From: Candidatus Promineofilum glycogenicum | Lineage (GTDB): Bacteria > Chloroflexota > Anaerolineae > Promineifilales > Promineifilaceae | Direction: 5' to 3' | Length of the DNA stretch: 64,000 bases | Assembly: GCA_016707605.1 (NCBI GenBank) | Contig: JADJHJ010000006.1 | Location: 186,001 to 250,000 of the forward strand | Shown here: piece after piece, positions 35,470 to 45,941 of the stretch | How positions within the stretch are numbered: position 1 is the stretch's first letter | Layout: every line of letters starts with the position of its first letter | The notes under the pieces: generated by a model | What the model saw: only the letters and a program-made list of their open reading frames with translations | Databases searched by the model: none | Told to the model about the DNA's origin: nothing | Translations under genes and position numbers: made by a program

Positions 35470-36234
35470 CTACGCTCCCACCGCCGGACGCGGCGCGGCC
35501 GAGCCGTTGGCCGCGACGATCGGCGGCTCCGGCGGCAGAAAGGCGTCGCGCAGCCGGTCGAAGTCCTCGATGGCCCGCTCGTAGTCGTCGGCCCGGCCCA
35601 GGTCTTGCCAGTAGCCGTCGAACGGGAAGCCGGTGACGATCTCCCCGGCGGCGATGAGGCGCTTCACCAGGTCGGGAAAGTCGAGGTAGGCGTTGCGGGG
35701 GATGAAGGCCAGCACGCGCGGCTCGAAGACGTAGATGCCCATACTGACCATGAAGTCGTAGGTCGGCTTCTCGATGTAGCCGGTGACGTGGCCGGCGTCG
35801 TTCTGCTGAATGACGCCCAGGTCGATGTAGACCTGGCGGCGGTGCATGGCGATGGTCGCCGCCGCGCCGCTGCGGCGGTGGTGGGCCACCAGTTCGGCCA
35901 GCGGCAGCGTGGTCAGCACGTCGCCGTTGGACACCAGGAAGGTGTCGTCCAGCCCCTCGACCAGCGACAGCGGCCCGGCCGTGCCCAGCGGCGCGTCCTC
36001 ATAGCTGTAGCGGATGTCAAGGCCCAGCCGGCGGCCGTCCTGGAAGAAGAGGCGCAACAGTTCGGCCAGATGGCCGACGGTCAGCACCGCCTCGTCCACC
36101 CCGGCGCGCTTCATCTGGCGCAGCAGAATCTCCAGAATGGGCATGTCGCCGATGGGCATCAGCGGCTTGGGCAGAATGGTCGTATAGGGCTTCAGGCGCG
36201 TGCCTTTGCCGCCGGCCAGGATGACTGCTTTCAT
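35470..36234 (-). CDS. Sugar-phosphate nucleotidyltransferase
   Basis: 254 residues. Signature AGGKGTRLKPYT at 7-18 with PKPLMPIGDMPILE. VSNGDVLTT and VFEPRVLAFIP follow. It activates a hexose-1-phosphate with NTP. The base preference (dTTP, UTP, GTP or CTP) cannot be read. The ATG at 36234 overlaps the stop of the fused upstream gene (ATGA). A short C-terminal tail rich in Ala and Pro is dispensable-looking. Confidence 0.9.
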   Translation of the reverse strand: MKAVILAGGKGTRLKPYTTILPKPLMPIGDMPILEILLRQMKRAGVDEAVLTVGHLAELLRLFFQDGRRLGLDIRYSYEDAPLGTAGPLSLVEGLDDTFLVSNGDVLTTLPLAELVAHHRRSGAAATIAMHRRQVYIDLGVIQQNDAGHVTGYIEKPTYDFMVSMGIYVFEPRVLAFIPRNAYLDFPDLVKRLIAAGEIVTGFPFDGYWQDLGRADDYERAIEDFDRLRDAFLPPEPPIVAANGSAAPRPAVGA

Positions 36235-38939
36235 GATGTATTCTGCCTCAGGCCAGACCGCCAGGGTCCCGAACCCGATAGAAATCGAGCCTGACCGCGC
36301 GATAGAAATCGAGATGCGACGGTCCATTCGACCGTCGCCGCCAGCCCGTCGTCGAGCGACCAGGTGGGCGACCAGCCCAGCAACCGCCGCGCCCGGTCGT
36401 TGCCCGACAGCAGGCGCAGCACCTCCGACTTCTCCGGCCGCAGGCGCTCGGCAGCGGTGGCGATGGTCACCGGGCGGCCGACGAGGGCGATGACCCGCTC
36501 GGCCAGTTCGCCGATGGCGATGTCGTCGCCCGTGCCCAGGTTGATCTCTTCGCCCAATACGTCCTCGGCCAGCGCGGCGCGCAGGAAGCCGGCCACGGTG
36601 TCGGCCACGTAGGTGAAGTCGCGCCGCGTCGTCAGGCTGCCCAGGCGGATGCAGTCGCCGGTCAGGGCCTGGGTGATGATGGTCGGGATGACGGCGCGGG
36701 CCGACTGGCGCGGGCCATAGGTGTTGAACGGCCGCACCGTCACCGCCGGCAGGTCATACGAGCGGTAGAAGCTCTCCACCAGCTTATCGGCGCCGATCTT
36801 GCTGGCCGAGTAGGGCGACTGCCCTTGCAACGGGTGGCTCTCGTCCATCGGCGTGAACTGGGCCGTGCCGTAGACCTCGCTGGTCGAGGTGTGCACCAGC
36901 CGGCCGACGCCATGCTCGCGGCAGGCCAGCAGCACGGCCAGCGTGCCCATGAAGTTCGTCTCGGCCGTCTCCAGCGGGTGCTGATAGGAGTAGGGGATGG
37001 AGATGATCGCCCCCAGATGGAAGACGACGTCGCAGCCGGCCACGGCCCGGGCCACGGCCGCGCCGTCGCGCAGATCGCCGGCGACGATCTCCACTTCGCC
37101 CAGCACGTCGGCCGGCAACTGGCGCAGCAGCCCGGCGTCGCCACGCGAGTTATAGCGCACAAAGGCGCGCACCTCGGCCCCGGCCCGCGCCAGGGATTCG
37201 GTCAGATGACTGCCGATGAAGCCGCCCGCGCCCGTCACCAGGACGCGCTTGCCGGTCCATTCGCTCATGTTGGTTTGGTACTCCTTACGTGTTGTCGCCC
37301 GGCGGGAGCGCGGCGGGACAGCCGGCGCGGCTACTCGGCGACCAGGCGCTTGCCGCTGGCGGGCCTGAATCTGTTCGCGCACCGCGTCCCAGGCTTCGGC
37401 GGCGATCAGGCCGTCCAGTTGCGTCAGCCAGCCGTCCAACTCCGGGCCGCCGGGGGCCAGCGGCGGGGTCGGGCCTCGCTCCGGCTGGGGGTGGGCCAAC
37501 TGCGTGCGCAGCGGCTCCAGCACGTCGGGCAAGACCACCGTCTGCGCGCCGGAAGCGCGGCAGACTTGCAGGATGCGCTCGCGCTGCGCCGGGCGGATGT
37601 TCTCGATGGCGAAGAGGATGAGGCCGATGTCGTGCTGCCGCACCAGGTGGGGCAGGTCGGCCGTGGGGCCGAGCACGGGCAGGCCGCCGATGCGCGTGCC
37701 GTGCTTGCGCGGCGCGTCGTCCACCAGGCCGATGATGGAGAACGCCTGGCCCAACTCCAGCTTGCGCAGCAGGTAGACGGCCAGATTGCCGGCGTCGCCC
37801 GCGCCGACGATGACCACACGCTCGCCGACGGCCGACGACTCGCGGCGCAGGTTCATCCAGTACTGCGACAGGCCGGTGATGAGGCGCATCCGGTAGCGCA
37901 GCAAGGTGAAACCGGCAAACGCCAGCACGCCGCTGACCACGATCAGCGCCGACGGCAACAGCCGGTGGCCCAGATAGGGCACGGCGATGGCCCGCGGCTG
38001 CCAGAACCAGTTGCCGGCCAGCAGGATGAGCGTCGTCAGGCCGGACGAGACGGCCAGGGTCATGGCGTCGCCCACGTCGGCCCGCGACCAGACGACGCGC
38101 CCCGCGCCCAGCACGGCGTTGACCAGGCTGAAGCCGAGGGCCATGGCCAGGGCCACGCCCACGGCCAGCCCGGGGCCAAGCTCCAGCGGCCCGTTGCTGC
38201 GCCAGATGACGCCGGTGGCGGCCACGGCGGCGAAGGCCACCAGGCTATCGAGGACGAACCAGGAGAAGTAGCGGCTGATGAAGCGGGCCAGCGGCCCCCA
38301 GAACAGCAGGTGCTCCGGCACGCGGCGCGCCTTCAGCCGCGGCACGACGGCCAGCAGCGTCCAGAACAGCACGTCCAGGTCGGTCAGGAAGGAGCGGTGG
38401 TGGACGTAGATGAGGTCAAGCCGCAGCTTGCTGGGCAGGATGACCTTGAGGTACTGCTCGACGACGTTGCCGGCCTGCAACATACTCTCTTCGTCGCGGT
38501 AGAGGACGGACGCCGGGCTGGTGATGCCGGGGCGCACCGAGAGCAGCATCTCGCGCACGTCGGCCGGCCAGTGGCGGACGAAGTCGCGGTCTTCCGGTCG
38601 CGGGCCAACGAGGCTCATGTCGCCCTTGAGGACGTTCCACAGTTGGGGCAATTCGTTCAGCTTCGTGTCGCGCAGCCATTGGCCGAAGGGGGTGATGCGC
38701 GGGTCGCCCTGGCCGGTGACGCGCGGGCCGCGATAGCTGGCGTTGGTCTCGTACATGGTACGGAACTTGAGGATGCGGAACGGGTGGCCGTGGCGGCCGA
38801 CGCGCTCGCCCCAGTAAAAGATAGGGCCGGGCGAGTCGTGCTTGATGAGCGCGGCCAGGAGGGCGAAAACGGGAGCCAGCAGCAGAATACCCGCCAGGGA
38901 GAGCGTGATGTCGAGCACCCGCCGCGCGGCGCTGTCCAT
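36231..38939 (-). CDS. Fused sugar-phosphate transferase - CapD-like membrane/Rossmann half - SDR epimerase
   Basis: 902 residues as one open frame. Residues 1-205 are a bacterial sugar transferase (RILKFRTMYE, KLNELPQLWNVLKGDMSLVG, PGITSPAS) that starts glycan on undecaprenyl phosphate. About 225-350 holds several TM helices and 355-500 a Rossmann domain (VVIVGAGDAGNLAVYLLRK) like the N-terminal half of CapD/PglF. 558-902 is an NAD-dependent epimerase/dehydratase (VTGAGGFIGSHL, catalytic Tyr in SPYSASKIGADK). Normally the TM-Rossmann half precedes the transferase, so the order is inverted. No stop separates the epimerase. An internal start at 37268 has AAGGAG. The true N-terminus may be 39013 through a frameshift. 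Confidence 0.85.
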   Translation of the reverse strand: MDSAARRVLDITLSLAGILLLAPVFALLAALIKHDSPGPIFYWGERVGRHGHPFRILKFRTMYETNASYRGPRVTGQGDPRITPFGQWLRDTKLNELPQLWNVLKGDMSLVGPRPEDRDFVRHWPADVREMLLSVRPGITSPASVLYRDEESMLQAGNVVEQYLKVILPSKLRLDLIYVHHRSFLTDLDVLFWTLLAVVPRLKARRVPEHLLFWGPLARFISRYFSWFVLDSLVAFAAVAATGVIWRSNGPLELGPGLAVGVALAMALGFSLVNAVLGAGRVVWSRADVGDAMTLAVSSGLTTLILLAGNWFWQPRAIAVPYLGHRLLPSALIVVSGVLAFAGFTLLRYRMRLITGLSQYWMNLRRESSAVGERVVIVGAGDAGNLAVYLLRKLELGQAFSIIGLVDDAPRKHGTRIGGLPVLGPTADLPHLVRQHDIGLILFAIENIRPAQRERILQVCRASGAQTVVLPDVLEPLRTQLAHPQPERGPTPPLAPGGPELDGWLTQLDGLIAAEAWDAVREQIQARQRQAPGRRVAAPAVPPRSRRATTRKEYQTNMSEWTGKRVLVTGAGGFIGSHLTESLARAGAEVRAFVRYNSRGDAGLLRQLPADVLGEVEIVAGDLRDGAAVARAVAGCDVVFHLGAIISIPYSYQHPLETAETNFMGTLAVLLACREHGVGRLVHTSTSEVYGTAQFTPMDESHPLQGQSPYSASKIGADKLVESFYRSYDLPAVTVRPFNTYGPRQSARAVIPTIITQALTGDCIRLGSLTTRRDFTYVADTVAGFLRAALAEDVLGEEINLGTGDDIAIGELAERVIALVGRPVTIATAAERLRPEKSEVLRLLSGNDRARRLLGWSPTWSLDDGLAATVEWTVASRFLSRGQARFLSGSGPWRSGLRQNTS
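37281..37286 (-). promoter_or_regulatory. Internal ribosome-binding site before the epimerase part
   Basis: AAGGAG 12 nt upstream of ATG 37268. It could allow the epimerase domain to be made separately from the fused polypeptide. Confidence 0.5.
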
Positions 38940-39016
38940 CGTGCGCCGCAGATCGCCCGCCCGGCGCGAAGCTTGGCGTTGACCACTTGCTGCGAGGCGA
39001 TGCTCTCGTTCATAAC

Positions 39017-39712
39017 TCACCGATTGGGCCGAATGGCTGCCAGGTAGTGGGTATTGAAAATACCCAGCGCTTCCAGGGCCAACGCCCCCGGCCCACGACA
39101 AGGGCACGAGGCGGCTGGCCAACGGCGGCGCCAGGGTAATTCGCTCGAAAGAGTACCGGCTATTCGGAAAGTACTCCCGAACCTCTTGCGGACGAATCCC
39201 GTGTGTCTCTCTGTTGACCGGGTTGATCCAGAAGTCGTACCAGAGGATCAGGCCATCAGGCTTCAACACCCGTCGCATCTCGCTAGCGACAGTATAGCAG
39301 AGGGCTTTATCCAAAATCGATGAAAACACCGTGAATTGTAGGAGCAGGTCGAACGTTGCCGTCGCCATAGGGCAGCCGGCCGCCGTCGGCGCAGGTGACG
39401 GCCACGTGGGGCAGACGGCGGTGAGCGGCGGCGACACGGTCGGCCAGCAGGTCGGTGCCGTGCAGCCGTTCGGCGTCGGCCCCACAGCTCAGCAGCTCCA
39501 GCAACACCCTGCCCGACCCGCAGCCGACTTCCAGGATGTCGCGCCCCGCCAGCGGCCACAGCCCTTCGCGCTGCAACCGGCGCAGGATCGCCCGCTGGCG
39601 GCTCTGAATGGCGAACAGGTGCGCCGGGTCGCCCAGCGAATAGGCGGCGCTACCGCCCATGCGCCTCGGCGCGCGCGGCGTAGACCTGGTGAAGGCGCTG
39701 CTGTTCAGACAT
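39017..39712 (-). pseudogene. Class I SAM methyltransferase, frameshifted
   Basis: About 231 residues when joined. The N-terminus MSEQQRLHQVYAARAEA starts at 39712, motif I DILEVGCGSGRVLLELL lies in a second frame, EMRRVLKPDGLILWYDFW in a third, and the end GIFNTHYLAAIRPNR returns to the first. Inferred indels lie near 39655, 39347 and in a G5 run near 39085. The stop TGA at 39017 is followed 3 nt later by ATG 39013, the probable start of the sugar transferase. It presumably methylates a sugar or lipid in the polysaccharide pathway. It is counted as broken unless the reads correct it. Confidence 0.72.
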
Positions 39713-39718
39713 TTCGAG

Positions 39719-39802
39719 ACGACGAATTACGAATGACGAACGACGAATTCAGAGCGTTCGACTGACCTACTGAACACTGGATACTGACCTACTGACCTAC
39801 TG
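39719..39802. repeat. Tandem ACGAATT / CTGACCTA words
   Basis: ACGAATTACGAATGACGAAC-type words (39719-39750) then CTGACCTACTGA words (39761-39802), copies of families seen at 48225-48260 and 7187-7261. It fills the gap between the methyltransferase and beta-helix genes and leaves no ribosome site for the methyltransferase. Confidence 0.78.
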
Positions 39803-39805
39803 CCC

Positions 39806-41733
39806 CTACACCACCTCGCTCCACACCCTCTGCGCCGAGTCAAACGAGAGGCGCACGGTCGCCCCGGCGGCCACGTCGCGGCGCGACGCGCCGCCGGCCA
39901 GTTGGATGTTGCCGCCGGCCACCAGGGCAAAGGGCGTGGCCGCGCCCAGGCTGATCGCGCCGCTGAAGAGCGGGTCGGCCGCGCCGTCGGCGCTCCACCA
40001 GTGGATCGTGGCGATGTCGGCCGTGCCGGTCACGCGATAGGTATCGTAGTTGCTGCTGACGACCGTCGTCGGCGCGGCCAGCAGGTCGAGCGGGGCCGGG
40101 CCAGGCGTGGGCGCCAGCCGGGCATAGAACGGCGCTTGCGGCACGTCGACCACCAGCAGCGGGGCTGAGCTGGTCCAGTTGCCGATGCGGTTGTTGCCGC
40201 CGCTGATGCGCCCCCGCCAACTGCTGTTCGGTCCCTCGCGTACATATAACAGGCTGCCGCTGGTGATGCCCTCGAAGGTGCAGCTGGTCGTCACCAGCGC
40301 GGCGTCGGCGGCCAGCCTGCCGTTGGTGATGAGGCAACTGATCAGGCCGCGGTCGCCGGGCACGCGGCCGTGGAAGCGGCAGTTGGTGACTGTCGTACGG
40401 CCGTTGTCCATCTCGATGGCGACGGCCTGTGCGGCGGCGTCGGGCCGCACGTAGAACAGGCAGTTGCTGATGGTCGTGGCGTTGGCCGGTCCGCGCCCCA
40501 GAGCGATCATCGCGCCGGACCCCTGATGGTAAAACTGGCTGTTGGTGATCGTGGCCGTCACCCCGTCGAGGCGCAGGTCGATGTAGGGCAGCACGTCGCG
40601 CTTGGGGGCGAAGATACAGTTGCGCAGCGTCACCTCCCACGGCGGCCCTCGATGGAGGCCACGAGGGCGCTGTTGCTGGTCGCGTCGCGGTCGTTGGTGA
40701 AGTAGCAGCCGTCGATCAGCACGTCGGAGCGAATCTGGATGGCGTTACTGCCCTCGAACAGGCAGTTGACGATCTCCGGCCGCGGGTGGGTCGTCGGGCC
40801 GCTGTGGGTGATGATGCCCCGACCGTTGTTTGGCCCAAACCAGCAGCCGACGAAGCGCTGATACTCCGGCGTGCCGCTGATAGCCGTGCCCTGGAAGTGG
40901 AAGGCCCAATGCGGCGTGCCATCGAAGCGCGTGTTCTCGATGTGGACAGAGTTGTGCGGATGGCAGTAGACGAGGTGGGCCTCCTCGCTGTCATGGAAGT
41001 AGGAGTCATAGACGTGCAGCCGTTTGTGGCCCTGCTCCACCGTCCACATGGCCACGCAGTAGTTCAATTGCGGCGTGAAGTCGCAGCCGCGAATGGCCAG
41101 GAACAACTCCCCCTGCCCGCCACTGGCGCTCGACGCGGTAGTGATGACGCAGTTGGTAAAGCCGTTGATGTCCACCGCCTCGATCAGGCAGGGGTGGTCT
41201 TCCGGGCCGCTCTCGAAGAAAATGCCCTGGAACTCGTACCCCTCGGCGTGGGCATCCTCTTCCAGGCGCAACTCGGCCATATGGAACTGGATGCCGTTGT
41301 GGACGTAGAAGGCGTAGAAGTATTCGCTCTTGTCGGTCGTCGGGATGCTGAAGCGCACCAGGGTGGTCGTGCGGCCCGCGCCGATGATGGCCAGATGGCC
41401 AGCTACGTCGAGGCGGCGGTGGGCGTCGTCAAGTTCGATGCGGTAGAACGATCTCGGCTGCGGGATCCACAGCGGCTTGCGCTGCTGGATGGCGGCGTCA
41501 ATGGCCGCCTGGAACGCCGCCCGGTCGTTGGTCGCGCCGTCGCCCCGCGCGCCGAAGGGTGCGGCGGTCACGTCGATAACCCCCGTCCCTTGCACCCGCG
41601 GCGATAGGGCCAGCCGCCCCAGCCCCAGCCCCGGCGCACCGCTCAGCACCAGCCCGGCCGTCAGCGCCCCCGCGCCGTGTAGAAATTCGCGCCGCGAAAA
41701 GTTCAGTCGTTCGTCGTGCTGTGGATCGTCCAT
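39806..41733 (-). pseudogene. Tat-exported right-handed beta-helix (pectate-lyase-like) protein, frameshifted
   Basis: About 642 residues when joined. A Tat signal SRREFLHGAGALTAGLVLSG sits at the N-terminus. The pectate-lyase/rhamnogalacturonase-like start FGARGDGATNDRAAFQAAID follows, then many beta-helix coils (IRGCDFTPQLNY, IENTRFDGTPHW, ITNSQFYHQGSG). One base is missing near 40643, which stops the first frame at 40630. The next frame continues without loss of homology. It probably acts outside the cytoplasm on the polysaccharide, as a lyase, hydrolase or epimerase. Start ATG 41733 has GAGAGG 6 nt upstream. Confidence 0.78.
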
Positions 41734-41735
41734 GT

Positions 41736-42110
41736 TTACCTCTCTTTTCTCGACCAGTGTTCGTACCAACCGGCCTGCCCAGGCCGCCAGTTCGCGCGCT
41801 CCAAACCCGGCGCGCCGCGCCCAGCGCGGCAGCCGGGTCGGCCAAAGCCGGCCATGCGCTCGCCGCGCCGGGTCTCGGGCGGCACGAAAAGCCGTCCACA
41901 CTGTCGCGCACCGCCTCGCCGATGCCGCCCACGCGCGCACCGACGACCGGCGTGCCCATCGCCAGCGCCTCGACGTTGACCCCCAGCGCCTGGCCCGGCT
42001 GGCCCACCGGGCCGCGCGCCAGTGGGGGGAACAGGGGCACGGCCAGCGTCCTGGCGCGGCTCCTCCCTCGGGCGCCCGAGTGTTGCGGGGGGGGGCCACG
42101 GCGGAAGGCA
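41736..42110 (-). pseudogene. C-terminal fragment of a GT4 glycosyltransferase
   Basis: Only the end of a GT4 enzyme is recognisable: NVEALAMGTPVVGARVGGIG followed by EAVRDSVDGF in one frame, then FVPPETRRGERMAGFG and a C-terminus YEHWSRKER with stop at 41736 in another. The nucleotide-binding first half is absent. It abuts the end of the GT2 gene without a stop, suggesting a deletion. A run of nine G lies near 42100. Confidence 0.6.
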
Positions 42111-42139
42111 GCGGCCTGGTCGCCGTCGGCGCGGCCCGG

Positions 42140-43128
42140 CGGCCGGAAAGCGCGAAGGCCAGGCCGACCAGAAAGCCCAGGCCATAGCTCAGATGCAGAA
42201 TGGGGTGGATGATCAGCAGGCGCGGCGCGTGCCGCGGCCCAGCGACAGCGAGGCGACGACGTTGGCCGCCAGATAGAGGGCCACCACCGCGCCCAGCAGC
42301 CAGCGGAACGGCCGCCACACCAGCCCCAGCGCCGCCGAGCCGAACAGCCCGGCCACCAACGCCGGCGGCGCGAACTGCCGGGCGCGCATCTGTCGCGGGT
42401 GTTTTTGCATCACGCGTACCTTCCAATAGCCGTACTGATAATACTGCCGCCAGAGCGAGCGCAGGCTGCTGCGGCTGTAGTAGCGCGAGCGGATGTCGGG
42501 CGTCAGCAGGATGCGCCCGCCGCTCTTGAGCAGGCGGTAGTTGTACTCGTCGTCCTGGTTGCGGACAAGCTCCTCGTCGAACGGGCCGAGGCGCTGCAGC
42601 GTGCGCCCGGCGATAGGCGGGGAAGGCCACCGTCTCGACCAGCAGCGGCCGATCCTTGATGGTGCGGAAGGCCGAGCCGCCGACGCCAAACCACGAACTC
42701 ATGGCCAGGGCGATGGCCGCGGCCTCGTCCGTCTCGCCCACCGTCTCGATGGGGCCGCCCACGGCCTCGATCGGCGCGCCTTCGTGCCCGGCCAGCAGAT
42801 GCTCGACACAGAGGCGCACGTAGTCGGGGGCGATCTCGCAGTGGCCGTCCACGCGCACGACGATCTCGCCCCGCGCCTGGCGGATGCCGATGTTCAACCC
42901 CGGCGGGACGATGACGGCCGGGTTGTCCAGCAGGCGCAGGCCGGGCCGCTGGGCGGCGTGGGCCAGCACCGCCTCGCGCGTGCCGTCGGTCGACAGCCCA
43001 TCGACGACCAGAATCTCCAGGCAGTCGGCCGGGTAGTCCTGGGCCAGCACCGCGCCGAGGCTGCGCTCGATGTAGGCCGCCTCGTTGCGCACCGGCATGA
43101 TCACGGAAACCAGAGGGTCACCTTCCAT
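42140..43128 (-). pseudogene. GT2 glycosyltransferase with two frameshifts
   Basis: The N-terminus MEGDPLVSVIMPVRNEAAYI and LEILVVDGLSTDGTRE are typical of GT2. The metal site DGHCEIAPDY serves as DXD region. The catalytic part FDEELVRNQDDEYNYRLLKS lies in another frame, then the membrane-proximal C-terminus IIHPILHLSYGLGFLVGLAF returns. Indels are inferred near 42608 and 42235. It adds a sugar on the cytoplasmic face. A TACACT -10-like box lies only a few bases before the ATG. The true end is uncertain because the frame runs into a GT4 remnant. Confidence 0.72.
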
Positions 43129-43200
43129 GCCCTAAGTGTACCGAGGCCGCGGCGATTGCCCCGTGTAAAAGGCGTGAACGCCCTGTGAGGATTGGGTTAG

Positions 43201-43277
43201 TTGTAGGGCGGGTTGGCAACCCGCCTCTTAGTTTGTAGTCGAACGCCGAAGAGGCGGGTTGCCAACCCGCCCTACAA
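43201..43277. repeat. Perfect 29-bp hairpin of GGCGGGTTG words inside a gene end
   Basis: Left arm 43201-43229, right arm 43249-43277, loop 19 nt. The right arm is translated as the last residues of the membrane glycosyltransferase and its stop TAA overlaps the left arm. Confidence 0.85.
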
Positions 43278-44531
43278 GGCGCGACCGCAGCGCGTAATAC
43301 ACCGCCGGCAAGGCGATAAAAAGCGGCCCCATCAACGGCAGCATATAGCGCAGCAACGGCACGGCGGTCATCGTCATGATCCAGAAGGTGAGCACGATGA
43401 GCCAGTTGCCGGCCAGCATGTGCCGCAGTTCGTCGCCCAGCCGGGCGATGCCCAGCGGCGCGCCCGAAGAGAAGACGGCGGCGTTGCCCCCAGGATGAGC
43501 GCCAGGTAGAGGAGTTGTATGGCCAGCGTCGGCCCCTCGAAGGTGCGGCTGTCGATGCCATACCAACTGCGGCCGGCCTTGATCAGCGTGAACTTGAGGA
43601 AGGCCAGTGGCTCACGCCGCGCCTCGTCGAGGACGACGCCCAGCAGCGCCCCGGTTGAAGTCATCTCGGCCCGGCGGCTTTGGTAGGCGCGCATCAGCTC
43701 GGCCACGTCCTCGGCCACGGGTACGTCCTGGCGATACTCCTTTTCCACCACCAGGAAGGTCAGTCCGTCCTTCAGCGTCACCGTGCCGCCGCTGCTCAGA
43801 GGGATGATCTTCCCCGTCGCCGCATAGGCCGCCCCCAGCCACGGCGCGACGACCAGCGCGTTGCCCAACAACAGCAGCGCCGCCAGCCCCAGCCGCGCCG
43901 GCCAGCGCACCGGCCGGGCCAGAAGCACGACCAGCACCGCCAGCACCACCCCCAGCCCCAGCGCCGCCGGTCGCACCAACATGGCCGCCCCGGCCAATGC
44001 CCCGGCCAGCAGGTAGAGCGGCCAGACCCGCGGCCGGCGCAACACGGCCAGCCAGAAGACGAGCAGCGTGGCAAAAAAGAGGGGAATGAACGGCACTTCG
44101 CTGTTAGGCTGCTTGGTGATCCATAGGGCGAACGGGTAGACGGCCCACACCGCGCCCACGGCCAGTGCCGCCCACGCCGGCCACACCAGCCGCGCCAGCC
44201 CGTAGAGCAACAACGCCGCCAGCCCGGCGCACAGCAGCCGCAAGGCCAGCAGCGCCGCCGTGTCGCTCAGCCCGACGGCCCGCCCCAGCCCCCACGCCCC
44301 GGCCAGCAGCAGCGAGAAGCCGGGCGGGTAGCGCGTGGCCAGTTCGCCCGCCTCGTCGGTGATACCGCGGCCGGCCAGGATGGCCCGCGCCACCGGCTCG
44401 TAGTGGGCCAGGTAGTCGGTGCTCTGGTTCTGGCGATACTCGGCCGGCAACACGGCCCAGAACAGCCCCGCGGCGGCCATCGCCAGCAGAAAGAGCGCCG
44501 CCACCAGCGCCCCTTCGCGCCGCCGGCTCAT
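43228..44531 (-). pseudogene. ArnT/PMT-type membrane glycosyltransferase, one frameshift
   Basis: About 434 residues when joined. The N-terminal TM, then DYLAHYEPVARAILAGRGI and ATRYPPGFSLLLAGAW, match the dolichyl-mannose-like GT-C family with many TM helices. Near 43487 a G5 run appears to lack one base. Afterwards the other frame continues with SSGAPLGIARLGDELRHMLA and further TM helices. The last 15 residues come from a hairpin repeat. ATG 44531 overlaps the stop of the upstream ligase gene (ATGA). Confidence 0.75.
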
Positions 44532-45941
44532 CGAACCCTCGCCTCGGCCGCCGGCCGCGTCTCGGGATCGACCAGGCACAGCACTTCGCGGAACTTGCCG
44601 TTGCCGGTGCGGGCGATGGCGTCCGTCTCTTCCAGCACGTACTCCATCGGCCCCACGCGGTCACGGATGCGGGCGACGAGCGCCTCGCCGTCGGCGCGGC
44701 GATAGGCCGCCGCGGGCACGAAGCGCACGCGCATACGATCCCACGTCTCCTGGATGATCTGCGCCTCGCGGATGGGCAGGTCGGCCTTGAAGACGGGGTC
44801 GAGGCGGCCGATGGCCCGGCCGTCGGGGGTGACGATGGCGTCATCGTGTCGCCCCTCGACGCTGCTCATGAGCGGCAGTGTGCGGCCACAGGCGCAGCCG
44901 TCGTCGGGCAGTAACGCCGCCCGGTCGCCGATGTCGTAGCGGATGAGAGGCATGTCGGCGTTGAGCAGGCCGGTAGGCACGATACGCCCCGTCTGGCCCA
45001 CGGGCGCGGGCCGGTCGTCGTCGGCCAATACCTCGACGTGGCCCGCCTCCGGCCAGAGGTGCAGCCGGCCATGCTGGCACTCGCTGCCGGCGGCGGCGTA
45101 CTCGGCCATGCCATACGTCTCGCGCGCCGGGCAGCCAAACGCCGCGGTGATGGCCCGGCGCTGGTGGGCCAGAGCGGCTCGGCGTTGGCGATGACCACCC
45201 GCAGCGGCGGCGCGGCCAGCCCGCGCTCCAGCGCCACCTGGGCGATGCGATAGATGCCCGATGGGTAGCCCAGCAGGTAGCTGATCTCGTGGCGCTTCAT
45301 GGCCTCCACGTAAGCCGGGATGTTGTCCGGGGCCAGGTGGAAGGCCGACAAATAGAGCTGGTGCAGCGCCCCGTTCCACACCCAGAAAGGCGGCTTGCGG
45401 CGCTCCACCGGAGCGACCAGCTTGCCGCCGACGATGGCCCAGCGGTCATCGCGGCCGACGCCGTACCAGCGGCGCGAGCGGGCCTCGAATAGGCGAACCA
45501 GGTGCGAATCGTCTGCCGGCTGAGCCAGACGACCAGCGGCTTGCCGGTCGTGCCGCTGGTGTGCTCGGGGAACATGGCCGCCACGTCGCAGTCGTCGGCC
45601 ACGAACGCCCGCGGGTTGTCGCGCAGCGCGTCCTTGGTCAATAGCGGCCAGTTGGCCAGCACGTCCCAGGCGGCGCGGTCGCCCTGGCGGCGGCGGTGCT
45701 GCCACTGCTCGCGGTAGTAGGGAACCTGGGTGGCCGCGCGCTGCAAAACGAAGGCCAGCCGCTCTTCCGTGTGGGCGTGCCACTGCCCGGCCGTCCACGT
45801 ATCGCGGGCCAGAATCTCTTCGACCTGCGCCGCTACGTCCGCGCCATAGCGCCAGCGACTCAGATAGCGCCCGCGCGCGCCGGCGGCCAGAACCTTGGCC
45901 GGGTAGGGTAGGCGGTGATAGATCTTAAGCCAATCGGGCAT
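44528..45941 (-). pseudogene. CapK / phenylacetate-CoA ligase-like adenylate-forming enzyme, two frameshifts
   Basis: About 471 residues when joined. The AMP-binding motif HTSGTTGKPLVVWLS lies in the first frame, YLLGYPSGIYRIAQVALERG in the second, and ETYGMAEYAAAGSECQHG, PLIRYDIGDR and TGNGKFREVLCLVDPE in the third. Single-base indels are inferred near 45490 and 45176. CapK-like proteins in capsule loci are thought to activate acyl or amino-acid groups for glycan decoration. Start ATG 45941 has GAGG just upstream and overlaps the previous gene by 17 bases. Confidence 0.75.

Noticed and set aside
36273..36315. Direct repeat GATAGAAATCGAG near the end of the epimerase part
   Set aside because: Only two copies within a coding tail; too short to call a mobile or regulatory element.
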